Assembly (NCBI GenBank): GCA_964494505.1
Contig: CAZBRO010000001.1
Location: forward strand, 186,001-250,000
Origin: CAIYRG01 sp964494505
GTDB lineage: Bacteria; Pseudomonadota; Alphaproteobacteria; Micropepsales; Micropepsaceae
Direction of reading: 5' to 3'
DNA: 64,000 nt
How positions within the stretch are numbered: the first letter of the stretch is position 1; each line of letters begins with the position of its first letter. Below the pieces are notes generated by a model, which saw nothing but the letters and a program-made list of their open reading frames with translations, was not told the origin of the DNA and made no database searches. A program made the position numbers and the translations under genes. Shown here piece by piece: positions 21,101-36,100 of the stretch.

Positions 21101-24100
21101 CCACTTCGGTCAGCTGCGGCAGCGGCCAAGTCATCGTCACCATCGGCAACGCCACGACTTCGGGCAATGTCACCGGCGCGCGCACCGGCATTTTCGCGAT
21201 GAGCAATGGCAATGTCAGCGTGCTCGGCTATAGCGGCACCGTCCAAGGCGGCACCGGCTGGGCCATCGATGCCATCAGCTTGGGCGGCAGCGTCAATGTC
21301 AATCTCGACGCGGACAGCGATCCCGGCACCAACGTCACCATCATTCCGGGCGCGTTCGGCGGCATCAAGGCCTATGGCGTGGTCGGCGACGTCGTATGCT
21401 CCAACAATCTGAACATGGCCGGCGGCGTGCCGTACGGCATCGTCTGCATCAGCGGCAATGCGACGGGCAACGTCACCGTCACGAATAACGGCAATATCGG
21501 CAATCTCACCAGCAAGATCATCAACCAGGACGGCGCGGCGGGCATTTTTGCCCTGGGGAATACGACGGGAAATGTCACGGTCGACAATTCCGGCAACATC
21601 AGCGTCGCCGATTCGACAGGCGGCAACCAGAATTACGGCATCTACGCCCACAATCTCGGCACAGGTCTCGCGATTGTCACCAACACCGGCAATATCAGCG
21701 ACCCGCCCTTCAATGCGATCGACGTACTGGGCGGCAATGCCGCGGTGCTCAACGATGCCGTGACCCCGCCGGCATTCGGCACGGCCATTGGCACCAATGA
21801 CGGCATTCGCGCGGAAGCGACCAATGCCGGCGGCTATGTCACCGTGTTGCAGAAGGGGACGAGTTCGCTCTCGCAAGGCAATGCGAGCTTTGGCATCGAG
21901 GCTATCGCGGACGGTACGGGAACGGTCGGCGTCGGTTACGACGTCAATGGCGACTTCGGGGCTGCCGGGATCAACCGCCTGGAAGGAACCGTCACAAGCC
22001 TCACGGGCACCGGCATCGGGGCAACAGGCCAGGGTGCCATCAATATCTATCTGGGCGACGGCGCGAACATTTCGGGCGGCGGCGGGTTCGGCGTCAGCGC
22101 GACCAGCACGGCCGCGGGTGGCGCCGTTACGGTGGACGCCAATGGCGCGGGTACGAGCATCAGTGGCTCGGGCGGCGGTATCCTTGCCACGACCACAGGT
22201 GCCAATAGCGTCAATGTCAATATTGCCGGCCTTGCACTGGTCAGCGCGACGGCAAGCGGCCGCGGCATTGACGCGGAAAGCGGTTCGGGAGCGGTCACGG
22301 TCAATTCCACGGCCACGGCGATCAACGGCGTCGATAACGGCATCTACGCGCAGAGCAGCGGCGGCACCATCAACATCGGCAATCTGAACAGCGGCATTAC
22401 GAGCAACTTCACCGGGGTAAGCACCGCAGGCAGCGCCGGCATTCGCGCCGTCAACACGACCGGCACAACCAACATCACGACCAATGTCGCGGCCAGCATG
22501 TCGACGCTGGATGGAGCCGATTACGGCATCCTGTCCACCAGCACGACGGGCGGCATCACGATCACCAACAACGCCGTGATGGGCGTCGGCGGCGGCTTCG
22601 GGCTCAATGTGGCTGGCATCTATGCGCAGTCGACGGGCGCCAACACGACGGGAATCACCGTCACCAACAACGCCAACATCTTCATCCAGGACACCACGAC
22701 TCCGACTTACGGCATTGCGGCGATCAACGCCGGCACCGGCACGGTCACCGTCAATAATACCGGCATCATCGACCCGGCCGATTACGGCATCTTTGCTTCG
22801 GGTGCGGGCACGGTACTCGCGACCACCAACAACAGCGTCACCGGTAATACCGGCATTCACGCCGACACCTCCGCGCTCGGCAATTCGGTCAGCGTGCTAG
22901 TGACGGCAGGCGGCAGCGCCACGGGCCTGACCGGTAACGGTATCGAGGCATCGGCCACCGCGGCCTTGACGCAGGCCAATGTCGGCATCGGCTTTGACGC
23001 GAGCGCGGCGCCCGGCACGATCACGCCGATCGTCGGGGCGGTGCAAGGCGCCACCAACGGCATCGTGGCGACGACCGGCGGCAACATCAACATCTATACC
23101 GACACGGGCGGCACCGTGCTTGGTCAGGGCGGCTTCGGCATCGAGGCTCGCGTGACGGGCCTCTTCGGGGCCATCGGTTCGGTGAATGTGGTTACGGGTG
23201 ACACCGTTTCGGGCACCGGCGGCGGCATCGACGCGGAGAGCAACGCCGCCGATGTATCGGTGACCACTTCGGCTGCGGTTTCCAGCGCCGGCACGACGGC
23301 CGAAACCGATGCCAGCGGAAATACCATCACGGGCAACGGCATCACCGCGCGGACCGGCACCAGCAACATCAACGGCTCGATCAACGTCAACACCGACAGC
23401 ACCGTCACCACCACGGGCGCGGCCGGTAACGGCATCGATGCGCGCGCGCTGAGCGCGGCCAATTTCGGCAGCATCACGGTTTCCGCGAACGGCGCCATCG
23501 ACACGCTCAACACCGGCATCGTGGCGATCAGCAGTGGATTCAGCGACGTCACGGTCAATACGAGCTCGGGTGGCACGATCAGCGGCGATGCCGCGCTCGG
23601 CATCCAGGCGCAGTCCAACAAGGGCGCCGTGAGTGTCGATGCGCTGGGCGACATCGGCACCATCGGCGTCGATGCGGTCACCAATCAGGGTATCCTCGCC
23701 CGGATTCTGACCGCTTCGAACAACAACAATGTCACCGTCACGTCGGGCAACATCGCCGCCGGTACCGTCGGCATTCAGGCTTCGACTGTGGGCGGCGGCA
23801 ATGTCACCGTCACCTCCGGCAATATCAGCGCCGGAACATTCGGCATCCAGGCATCGGGCACGGGCGGCGGCAACGTCAAAGCGACCGTCTCGGCTGGCGC
23901 GACTGTCACCGCGAATGTGGGCGTCGACGTATCGGCCAACGGAGCGGGTAATGCGGCCGCGGTTGCGGCCGGTAATGCTTCGATCACCGGTCTTGCCGGC
24001 AACGCCATCCATGTCGTCGCGGTCAACGGCGCTGGAAATGTCACCACCGGCACCGGCACGATCACGGGTACGGGTGCGGCTACCGACGCCATCAATGTCA

Positions 24101-27100
24101 CCTCGGGCGGCGCGGTGAACGTTACGGCGGGTGCGGGAAGTATCCTTGCGACGGGGACCGGCGCATCGAACGGCATCAACGCCAGCAGCACGGGCGCGGG
24201 CACCGTGACCGTAAATGCCGCGGGGACGGCCATCGACGGCACGAATGTGGGCAATACGGGCGCAGGCATCAGCGCGACTTCGTCGGGCGCGGGCCTCGTC
24301 AATGTGACCACGACCGGCTCGGGCACGATCGGCATTTCGGGCCAAATGGATTACGGCATCTTCACCACGTCGGGCTCCGGTGCGATCGGCATCGTCAATT
24401 CGAGCCAGATCGGCGCTTCCGGCTTGGGCGTCAATACTGCGGGCATTTCCGCAAATACCACGAGCAACAGCGCGACAGCGATTTCCGTCACCAACACCGG
24501 CAACATCTATGTGCTGGCCGGTGGCGGGACCTATGGCATTTTTGCCGAAAACAACGCCGGCACGGGCGCGGTTTCGGTCAGCAACAGCGGCCTGATCGAT
24601 CCGGCGAATACCGGCATCTACGCCAACAGCGCCGGCAACGTGACCGTGACGAATAACGGCAACGTCACGGGCGCCGTCACCGGCATCCACGCTTCGACCA
24701 CGGGCGCGGGTTCGACGGTCGGCGTGTTCGGTCTCTCATCCGTCGCGGTTGCGGGCGGCACCGGAAACGGCATCGAAGCCTCGACCACGGGCACCGGCAC
24801 GGTCAGTGTCGGCCAATCCGGCAATGTGCTGAACGGCACGGTCAGCGGCGGAACCAACGCGATCAGCGCGACCGGCAACGGCGCGATCAATGTCTTTACC
24901 GGTGGAGCGCTCACCGGCAATGCCGGGCTCGGCATCAATGCGGTCAGCGGCGGCGCCGGCGGCATTGTGACCGTGAATGCGGGCGGCAATGTCAGCGGCA
25001 CGACAGGCGGCATTTTGGCTACCAGCACCGGCGGCGCCAATGCCGTCTCGGTCACCAATTCGGGTGTTCTCAGCACCAGCGGCGGGGTTGGCATTCAGGC
25101 TTCGAGCGGCGGCGGCAATGTGGGCGTGGCTTCGTCAGGGTCGGTCGCCGGCGTCAGCTTCGGCATCGATGCCCTGACGACGGGCGGAGCGGGCAATGTT
25201 TCGGTCGGCGCGGCCGGCGTGACGGCGAGCGCGGGCACCGCGGTGCGGGCGCAGAACGCCGGCGGTTCGGGCACGGTCGGCGTCACGGTGAATGGGGCCA
25301 GTGCGCTTCTGGGCACGGGCGGCTCGGGCATCATTGCCACCACCACGGGCGGCGGTGCGGTCACGGTGACGGCGTCGGATTCGGCTTCCAGCATCAGCGG
25401 TACGTCGGGCACGGGCATCACGGCCACGGCGGCGGGCGGAGCGGTCAGCGTCACGACAGCCGGAGCCGTTCATGGCAGCACCGATGCGATCGCGACGACA
25501 GCGACGGGCGCCGGCACCAATACGGTGCAGACGAGTGGCGCGGTCACCGCGGATGCGGGTTCGGGCATTCTCGCGACGGGTGTCGACGGCAACGTCATCA
25601 TTGGGACGGGTGCGGGCATCGGCGGTCCGATCAACGCGACGGCGTTCGGCATCAGCGCCTCCACCTCGGGCACTGGCGGCGTGCAGGTCACAACCGCTTC
25701 GGCTGGCACGATCAGCGGCAATGCCGCGACCGGCATCGGCGCGTTTGTGAACAGCGCGACGGGCGGCTCGGTGTCGGTGACGCAGAACGGCGATATCGGA
25801 ACTCTGGCGAATGGCGTGGGCACTATCGGCATCGACGCCGAGATCACGAACGCCGGAAATTCCAACACGGTCAGCGTGACCTCCAACGGCAACATCTATG
25901 CCGATTCCGCGTCGGCGACTTTCGGCATCAACGCGACAACGCTCGGAACCGGCACGGTCACCGTCACTGCGACCAATAACAAAGTCATCGATCCCGCCGA
26001 TGTGGGTATCAATGCTTCGGGTGCGGGCACGATCTCCGTCACCACCAACGACGCCATCACGGCCGACGTGACGGGCATCTCGGCCTCGACCACCGGTGCC
26101 GCCAGCACGGTCACCGTGCTTGTCACCGGGGGCGCAGGCGTCACCGGTACGGCCGGCAACGGTATTGCCGCCAGCACGACCGGCACCGGTCTGGTGACTG
26201 TCGGTACTTCGGGTCAACCCATTGCGGCGCTGGTCACGGGGGGCACCAACGGCATCTCGGCCACGGGCACGGGGGCGGTCGCCGTCTACACTGCCAATGG
26301 GATCACCGGTAATGGCGGAGCCGGCGTCAGTGCCTCCAGCACTGGCGCAGGTGGCGCGGTTAGCGTGTTCGCGAGTGGCGGCTCCATTTCTGGCACCACA
26401 GGCGGCATCATCGCTTCGACGACGAGTAATAGCGCGGTAACGGTCGGCAGTTCCTCAAACCGCCTCCTTGCTTCGGTCAACGGCAGTGGCGCGGGCGCTT
26501 CGGGTATTTCGGCATCGGGCCTCGGTGACATCAGCGTGTATACGGGCGCGGTGTCGATCACGGGCGGTACCGGGGCGGCGTGGGGCATTACGGCGGCGAG
26601 TACGCCGGGTGGAAGCGGCGCGGGCGGCGCAGTGATTGTCGACACGCTGGGCGCGGTTTCAAGCTCGGGCGGCGGTATTCTCGCCAGGACCACCGGCACG
26701 GATGCGTCGGACAGTGTCACCGTCACGACGGGGACTTCGTCAACCGTCACCGGCACGGGCGGGATAGGCATCCAAACCGCTTCGGGACCGGGTAACACGA
26801 CCATCTCCGTGAGTGCGGCCGTTTCCGGTACCACCGCGGGTATCACTTCCAGCGTCAGCGGTGCGGGCAATCTGAAGATTACTTCGCTTGCGGGCGCGAG
26901 CGTTGGGGCCACGGCGGGCAATGCGATCACGGCGGCCAATACCGGTACGGGCACGGTGACGGTCGATGCATCGCACGGCGGTGCCATCACGGGTAGCGCG
27001 GGTGGCATCATCGCCTCCGGTACCAGCACGATTGCGATCTCGTCGGCGGGGAACGTCTCGGGCGGCACGGCCGCTGGTATCGGTGTCACCAACACGGGCG

Positions 27101-30100
27101 GGGGAAGCACGTCCATCACCATGCTTGCGGGTGCTACTGTTAGCAGCACCAGTAGCAACGCGATCAGCGTCACCGCGAATACGGGCGGCAGCGGATCTAT
27201 CGGTATAGATGCGTCTGCCGGGGGGAATATCAGCGGCGGTTTGGGCGGCATCGTGGCGGCCGGCAACAGCACGATCAACATCTCCACGTCGAACAGCGTC
27301 ACTGGTGCGGGCGGGGCCGGCATCAGCGCGACGAGCGGCAGCGGCGGCGGCGTGGTCAGTGTGCTGGCCGGCGGCAATGGCTTGGCCACCATTTCCGGCA
27401 CCACGGGCGGCATCGTGGCTTCGTCCACCAACGCCAACGCGGTCAATGTCGGCACCGGCGCATCGCGGATTTCCGCCAATGTGCTGGCGAGCGCGGGCGA
27501 CGCCATCAATGCGTCCTCGAGCGGGACGGGCGCGGTCGGCGTCTATACCGGCGCGATATCGGTCACAGGCGCGGCTGGATCCAGCGGCATCAACGCCTCC
27601 AGCGGCGGGAACGTCGTCGTCAACGATTCTGGAACGACCATTGGCGGCGGCACCGGCATTCACGCAGCGACCACCGGCGGAGCCAGCACGGTCGGCGTGT
27701 TCCTTGCGGGCGGCGGCGGTGTAACCGGTTCGACCGGTAACGGTATCGAGGCGTCGACCATCGGAACCGGTACGGTCAGCGTAGGCAATGCGAGTTCGGT
27801 GCTCGGAACCGCGGTCAGCGGTGCGGCCAATGGTATTTCGGCGACCGGCAACGGCACCATCAACGTGTTCACGGCGGCCAATGTCGCGGGCGCGGCTGGT
27901 AAGGGTATTACCGCGGTAAGCAGTGGCGCGGGCGGTCCGGTCACGGTCTCGGCTACGGCACCTTCGGGCAACGTCACCGGCACCACGGGCGGCATCCAGG
28001 CCACCACGACGTCGGGCACGGTCAGCGTGACCGTCGCGGGGCTCAATTCCGTCAGCACGACGGGCGGGCTTGCAATCGATGCGGAAAGCGCCGCGGGCGG
28101 CGTCATCGTCAATTCGACGGCGACCACGATCAACGGCGCGACGGGCGGCATCTTCGCCTCCGGCACGACCGATGTCGATGTCGGCGGAGCAACGGGCATC
28201 ACCAGCCAGATCACGGGCGTCAGCGGCACGGGCAGCGCCGGTATCCGCGGCACGAGCGGTTCGGGCGATTTGAATATCCGGATGCTGGGTTCGATGGCGA
28301 GCCTTGGCAGCGCCGATTTCGGCATTGTCGGCAACACCACGACGGGCGGCATCACCATCCATTCGTCAGGCCAGATCGGCAGCTCCGCAGTGGGCGGCGG
28401 CGTGGGTTCGGGCGCATCGGGTGCCGTGGTTGCCGGTGTCGCCGGCTTGGCTTCGGGCGCCAGCTCGGGCATCAGCATCACCAATAGCGGCAATATCTGG
28501 GTCGACGACCCGGGCGCCGGGACGCAATCGGCCGGCGTCATTGCAATGGGCAATCTGACTACCGGCGATGTCGCAATCGCCAATAGCGGAAATATCTCCG
28601 GCACGGCCGATTCCGGCCTCTTCGCCCAGGGCCTGGGCAATGCCAGCATCTCCGACTCCGCTACGGTCACAGGCGGAATCGGCATCCACGCCCAGAGTCT
28701 CAGCTCCGGCAGCGCGGGCGTGTCGGTAAGCGTCACGGGCGGATCGGGCATTACAGGCACGGTCAGCAACGGTATCGAGGCGTATGCGGTTGGGGGCGGC
28801 ACCGGTTCGGTCGCCGTCGGGACCAGCGGTACCCCGATTGCGGCACCGGTCAGCGGCGCCACCAACGGCATCCTGGCCGCCGGTAATTCGACGGTCAGCG
28901 TCTATACCGCCAATCGCGTCAGCGGTAGCTCAGGCGCCGGCATCGCTGCCCAAAGCTTCGGTGCGGGCGGTGCGGTAACCGTGTCGGCAACCGGCGGCAA
29001 TGTCACGGGCACGAGCAGCGGCATTCTCGCCACGACGACCAACGGCGCGGTGAACGTTGCCGTCTCCAGCATGAGCCTGGTCAGTGCATCGGGTAGCGGT
29101 AACGGCATTGACGCGGAAACCGCCGCGGGCGCCGTGACGGTCAACTCGTCGGCAACCACGATCAATGGCGTCTCCGCCGGCATCTTCGCGTCGGGCACCA
29201 CCACCGTCGACGTCGGCGGGGCGGGTGGCATATCGAGCCAGATCACCGGCGTAACCGGCGGCGGCAGCGCAGGCATCCGCGCTACCGGCGGCACCGGCCT
29301 CTTGAACATCCGCACGCTCGGGACGGCCAGCATGGCGACGCTCGACGGCGCGGCCTACGGCATCGCCGGCAACACCACCACGGGCGGGATCACGATCAAT
29401 TCCGCCAGCCAGATCGGCTCTTCCGGCGCAGGCGTGAATACCGCTGGCATCTTCGGCAACATCACGGCTGGAGCTAATTCCAGCAACATCAGCATCAACA
29501 ATACCGGGAACATCTATGTCGATGCCGGCGGGCTCTACGGCATCTATGGCCACACCGCTGGCACCGGCAACATCACAGTCATCAACACCGGCATCATCGA
29601 TCCCGCCGCTTACGGGATTTTTGAATCGGGCGCCGGCGGCAACCTTCTGGTCGATAACAGCAACAGCTTGACCGGCAATGTCGGCATCCATGTCGACACG
29701 TCCGGCTCAGGCACGCTGACCGTTCTTGCCCATACCGGCACCACCGTCAGCAACATCACGGGCCTGTCCGGCAACGGCATTGAGGCGATCACCACCGGCA
29801 ACGGTCAGATCGACATCGGCCGGAACGGCGACGGCCTCACGGGCAGCATCAGCGGCGCCACCAATGGCATTTTCGCGTCGGGCGGCGGCAACATCGATAT
29901 CTACATATCCTCCTCCGGCATCATCGCCGGCGGTTCGCAATACGCGATCGATGCGGAAAGCACCGGCGGGGCAGTCACGATTCACAAGGATGCCGGGGCC
30001 ACGATCATTGCCGGCGCATTGGGCGGTATCTTCTCGTCCTCGGGCTCGGGGAGCTCGACCTGCAACAATATCGGCGACATCACCGGCGCCGGTCAGCATT

Positions 30101-33100
30101 ATGGAATCGCCTGCGTCAATTCCGGTACGACTGGCGACGTGAGCGTCACGACCAGCGGCGGGACCATCAGCACCATCAGCGGTACGGTCGACCAGTCCGC
30201 GGGTATCTATGCCGCGCTCACCAATGGAGCCACGACCCACAATGTGACGGTCAACAACAGCGACACCATTGTGCTGGACGCACCGGGCGTGGGCATCACC
30301 AATTACGGCATCGAAGCGGTCAACGCCGGAACGGGCTCGACTACCGTTACCAATACCGGCGCGATCGATCCGGCGACCTATGGCGTCTATGCCACGGCCG
30401 GCGGCGCGGTCTCGATCAGCAACACCGGCGATATCGCGACCGTCTACACCGGCATCTATGCCGTTTCGACCGGGGCGGCGGGCGATGTGAACGTCACCGC
30501 GTCCGGCGGCAACATCACCGGCGTCAGCGGCGTGGATGATTCCGCGGCCGGAATCTACGCGCAGACCAATTCCGGCAATGTCAGCGTCACGAATTCCGAC
30601 AAGATCGTGAATTCGACGGGCAATTCCACCAGCAACTACGGGATCTTCGCGTCTTCAGGCGCGGCGGGCACGGTCACTGTCACCAACACCGGCGTGATCG
30701 ATCCGGCGGCGTACGGTATCTACGCGACCGGCGCGGGCAATGTCATCGTCAGCACCAGCGCCTCCACCGAAGGCACATTGGTCGGTGTCCATGCCGACAG
30801 TTCTGGCGGCACTGTGACGGTCCTCTCCTCGGGCGGCCTCGGCATCATCGGCGATGCCGCCAACGGCATTGAAGCCACCACGACAGGCACCGGCAAGATC
30901 AGCGTCGGACAAAGCGGCCTCGCCATCAAATCTTCGGTGAGCGGCGGTTCGAACGGCATTTTCGCCACCGGCCTCGGCGCGATCGACGTCTATGCGGATA
31001 ACAGCGTGAGCGGCGCCGGCGGCTATGGCATCGATGTGGAAAGCACAGGCGCGGGCGGTGCGGTGAACGTCAATCTGGGCGGCGCTTTCGCGACCATTAC
31101 CGGCACGTCGGGCGGCATCCTTGCCCTCTCCACCAATGCCAACCCGGTGAACGTGAACGTCGCGTCGGAAATCACGCTCGTCAGCGGCTCCGCGGGCGGC
31201 AGCATCGGTATCGATGCCGAAAGCAGCGGCACCGGCACGGTGACGGTCAATTCCAATGCCGCCACGGTGAGCGGCGCAGCAGACGGCATCTTCGCTCTTA
31301 GCGGCGGGACGGTTTCGGTCAGCGATTCGGGAAATGTCACGGGCGGGGTCGGCATCCATGCCGAAAGCACCAGCGTGGGTGCAGGCGATGTCACGGTTCT
31401 GGTCACTGGCGGGGCCGGGATCACCGGCACGAGCGGCGACGGCATCCAGGCGCTGACCAGCGGTACCGGCACAGTCAAGGTCGGAATCAACGGTACGCCG
31501 ATCTCGTCGGCCGTGACGGGTGCGACCAACGGCATCGAGGCTACCGGCGTTGGCGCGATCTCCGTCTACACCGGGAACAACGTCACCGGTAACAGCGGTT
31601 CGGGCGTGGTTGCGATCAGCAGCGGCGCCGGCGCGGTTAACGTCAATGTCGGCGGCATCCTCGGCACTATTATCAGCGGTACCGCTGATGGCATCGAAGC
31701 ACAGAGCTCGACGGGGAATGTCACCGTCAACTCGGCTGCGGCCACGATCAATGCCGGCACCATTGGCATCGACGCCGAAACCGGCGGCAGCGGCAATGTC
31801 GATATCGGCGGCGCCGGGGGCATCACCAGCGCCATCACCGGTGCGACCAGCCTCGGCATCGCTGCCCAAACCGTCGACGGCACTATCAATATACGGACCA
31901 CCGGCACCGCCAGCATGGCGAGTCTTGGCGGCGCCAATTTCGGTATTTCCGCGTTCGACACCACCGGTGGCATCACCATCAATTCGGCGAGCCAGATCGG
32001 GAACGCGGCCCTGTTCGGCGGCGTCAACAGCACGGCTATCTCAGCACGTTCGACCGGCGGCAACACCGCCGGGATAATCATCAACAACACCGGGAATATC
32101 TGGGTCGACGGCCCGGGTTGGGGCATTCGTGCCGACAATGGCGGTACCGGTGCGGTTGCAATTACCAATACTGGCAATGTCACTGCCGGAGTCGGGACCG
32201 CAGCGCTTTCCGCCTCTGGCGAGGGCGTTGTGAGCGTCTCCGACAGCGGCACGGTCTCAAGCCATGTCGGTATCCACGCCAACAGCACGCTTGCGGGAAG
32301 CAATGCGGTGACGGTCCTGGTCACCGGCGGGAGCGGTGTCACGGGCACGGCCGGCAACGGCATCGAGGCTTCGACGGTTGGTACCGGCCCGGTCACGGTC
32401 GGTATCAACGGCACGCCGGTTTCCGCGCCGGTATCCGGCGGCACCAACGGCATCGTGGCGACGGGCCTCGGCAACGTCTCGATCTGGACGGCGAACAATG
32501 TCACCGGCCTTGCCGGCAGCGGCATCAGCGCCACCAGCACACCGGGCGGTTCCGGCGCAGGCGGTGCCGTCGTAGTCAACGCGACGGGCGGCACGGTTAC
32601 GGGCACGGGCCTCAGCACGGCGGGCATCCTGGCGACCACTACGGGCACGGATGTGGGCGATACGGTCACCGTCACCTCGAGCGACACCGTCACCGATCTG
32701 GCCGGCATCGGCATTCAGGCCTCCAGCACCGGCGGCACGGTCAGCGTCACCTCCACGGGCGCCGTGACCGGCTCTGTTTTCGGCATCCAAGCAGCGGTTG
32801 CAGGCGGGGCCGGCAACGTGGTCGTCAGCACCGCAGGCGCCACCGCCAATGCGGGTTCGGGCATCAGCGCCACCATCACCGGCGGCACGGGAACGGTTGG
32901 GGTCACGCTTAACGGTGCGAACAATATTCTGGGCACGGGCGGCAGCGGCATCATCGCGACGACCAATGGCTCCGGCACGGTGACGGTGCTTGCGTCTGAC
33001 CCAGGCTCCACGATCCGCGGTACGTCTGGCGCCGGCATCACCGCGACGGGTGCGGGCGGCGCGGTCAGCGTCACGGCAGCCGGCACTGTGCGCGGCTCGG

Positions 33101-36100
33101 TCGACGCGATCGATGCGTCCACGACGGGCTCGGGCACGGTCATCGTGCAGACCAGCAACACGATCACCGCCGACAGCGGGGATGGCATCAATGCGAGCGG
33201 CGTCGACGGTTTGGTGACCGTGGGTACGGGCGGCGGCATAAGCGGCATCATCGATGCAACCGGCGGAGCCGGAATCAGGGCCTCCTCGACCGGAACCGGC
33301 GGGGTCAGCGTGACCACCAGCTCTACGGGCACGATCACCGGCAATGCCGCTGACGGCATCGTCGCCAGTTCGTCGGGTACCGCGGGCAGCGTGATCGTCA
33401 ATGCGGCGGGCCAGATCGGCTCGAGCGCAAACAAGGTCACCAACAACGGCATCAATGCGTCCATCTCCAACGGGGCGAGTTCCGGTGCGGTCAGCGTCAC
33501 GGCCGCCGCCATCTACGCCGGGGGCGGGGACGGTATTCGCGCAACCAACGCCGGGACCGGCGGGATCACTGTGGTCGCCAACGGCGTCATCGATCCGGCA
33601 GGCTATGGCATCTTCGCGCAGGAGACGGGTACGGCCGGCAGCGTGAACGTCACGGCCAATGCTTCGATCGGTCTTGCGGCCGACCATACGGGCCTCGACG
33701 GCATCCATGCCCAGATTGCCAATAGCGCCAATACCGGCGTCGTCAGCGTCACGGCCAGCGGCGCGCCCATCTTCGCCGATGGCGCGGGTATCCTCGCCAC
33801 CACGAGCGGCGTGGGCACGGGCTCCTCGGCCATTGCCGGCGTGAGCGTCAGCGTCGACTCCGGCAGCCCGATCGTGGCGACCGGGGGCAATGGCATCCAG
33901 GCGACCATCACGAACTCGTCCAACGTCAACAAGGTGAGCGTTGCGGCCGCGAGCAGCGTGACCAGCACGTCGGCGAGCGGCATTCTCGCCTCTACCGCCG
34001 GCACGGGAACCGTCAATGTGGGCACCAGCGGATCGGCGATCACGGGCGCCATCACCGGCGCCACGAACGGCATCTCCGCTTCGGGCAATGGCAGCGTGAG
34101 TGTCTGGACGGCGAACAATGTCACGGGCCAGGGCGGACTGGGCATCAACGCCACTGCCCTGACGGGCGGCAACGTCGTTGTCAACGCGGGCGGTTCGCCT
34201 GCGGTCGTGGTTACCGGCACGACCGGCGGTATCAATGCGACAGCGGCGGGCGCGGGCTCCGTCAACGTGAATGTTTCGAACATCGGTTCCGTCTCGGCGA
34301 CGTCGTCGGGCCGCGCAATCGATGCGGAAAGCGGCACGGGCAACGTCTCGGTCACTTCAACCGCCACCACGATCAGCGGCGTCTCGGCCGGCATCTTCGC
34401 CACCACCGGCGGCAGCGTGTTGGTCGATGATTCCAGCACAGTCAGCGGCGGGGTCGGCATTCATGCCGGTTCGTCCGGCGGCGCGGGGACGATCAGCGTC
34501 CTCGTCAGGGCCGGCTTGGGAGTGACGGGCACAACCGGCAACGGCATCGAAGCCTTCGGTAATGCCAGCACCGGATTGGTCACCGTCGGCACCAGCACGA
34601 CTCGGATTGCGCCCTCCGTGACGGGCGCGACCAACGGCATCCAGGCCGTCGGCGGGGGCGCGGTCAGCGTCTACACCGGCAATGACGTCACCGGAAATGG
34701 CGGCGTGGGCATCTCCGCCGTCAGCAACGGCACGGGTTCGATTGTGGTCGACTCGACCGGCGGAAACATCAGCGGCACGTCGGGCGGCATCTTCACGCGC
34801 ACCAACGGCGCGGGCACGACCACCATCACCGCGACCGGCAACATCACGTCGAGCGGAACGGGCAATGCCATCGATGCGGTGAACACCGGCACGGGCACGA
34901 TCAATCTCGGCACGTCTTCGAGCCGCCTCGTCAACGGCACCACGATCTCGGCCGCCAACGGTGACGGCATCTTCGCGAGAGGTCTGGGCAATATCAACGT
35001 CTACACGGGCGCGGGCACGATCGAGGGCGCGGGCGCCGGCAATTACGGCATCGACGTAGAAAGCACCGGGGCCGGCAATGTCACGTTGGACATGCTGGGC
35101 ACGACCGTCATTGGTGTCGCGGGCGATGTGCGCGCCGTTGCCGATGGCGGCGGTTACGTCGATGTGGTCGCCCATAACGACATCAACGGCGTTGACGGCA
35201 TTACCGCGACTGCGGTCGGCATCGGCTCGGTCATGGTCCAATCCGATGGCAACCTGACGGCCAGCAACAATGGCATCATCGCCACGGCGGTCGACGGCAA
35301 TGTCACTGTCGGCGATCCCGCGGTCGGAGGCATAAGCGGCGCCATCAACGCCGGCAATATCGGCATCCTCGCGCTGACCACCGGCAATGGCAGCGTCAGC
35401 GTCCTGACGGCGGTGACGGGGACCATCAGCGGCAATGCCCAGACCGGCATCAGTGCCGTGGCGAGCGGCGCCCCGGGCGGGTCGGTCACGGTGACCCAGA
35501 ATGGCGATATCGGATCGTCGACCAACGGCGTCGGCTCGATGGGCATCAACGCCCAGATCACCAATGCAGGCAACGGCAACAACGTCACCGTAACCTCCAA
35601 TGCCAATCTCTATGGTGGCGACGGCTCGACCAATGGCATCAACGCGACGACGCTCGGCACCGGCACAGTTACCGTCACCGCGACCAACAATATGGTCATC
35701 GATCCGTTCGATAACGGCATCAATGCGTCCGGCTTCGGGACGGTGAACGTCACCACCAACGACACCATCACCGCCAATGTCGACGGTATCAGCGCGGTCC
35801 ACAATGGTGCGGGCGCGGGAACGGTTACCGTGCTTCTTACGGGCGGCAACGGCATCAGCGCGGGTAATAATGGCATCTTCGCGACAGGCGGCCCCGACAC
35901 GGTCAGCGTCGGCGTGGACGGCAACCCGATCGCGGCTGCGGTCACAGGCGGGTCTAGCGGTATCGTCGCGCTCGGCCTGGGCAACGTTAACGTCTCCACG
36001 GCCAGCAACATCACCGGAAACGGCGGCTTTGGCATCGATGCGGAAGGCGGCGGCAATGTCGTCGTGAATGCCGGCGGAACGCCTGTAACGGCCGTACAAG

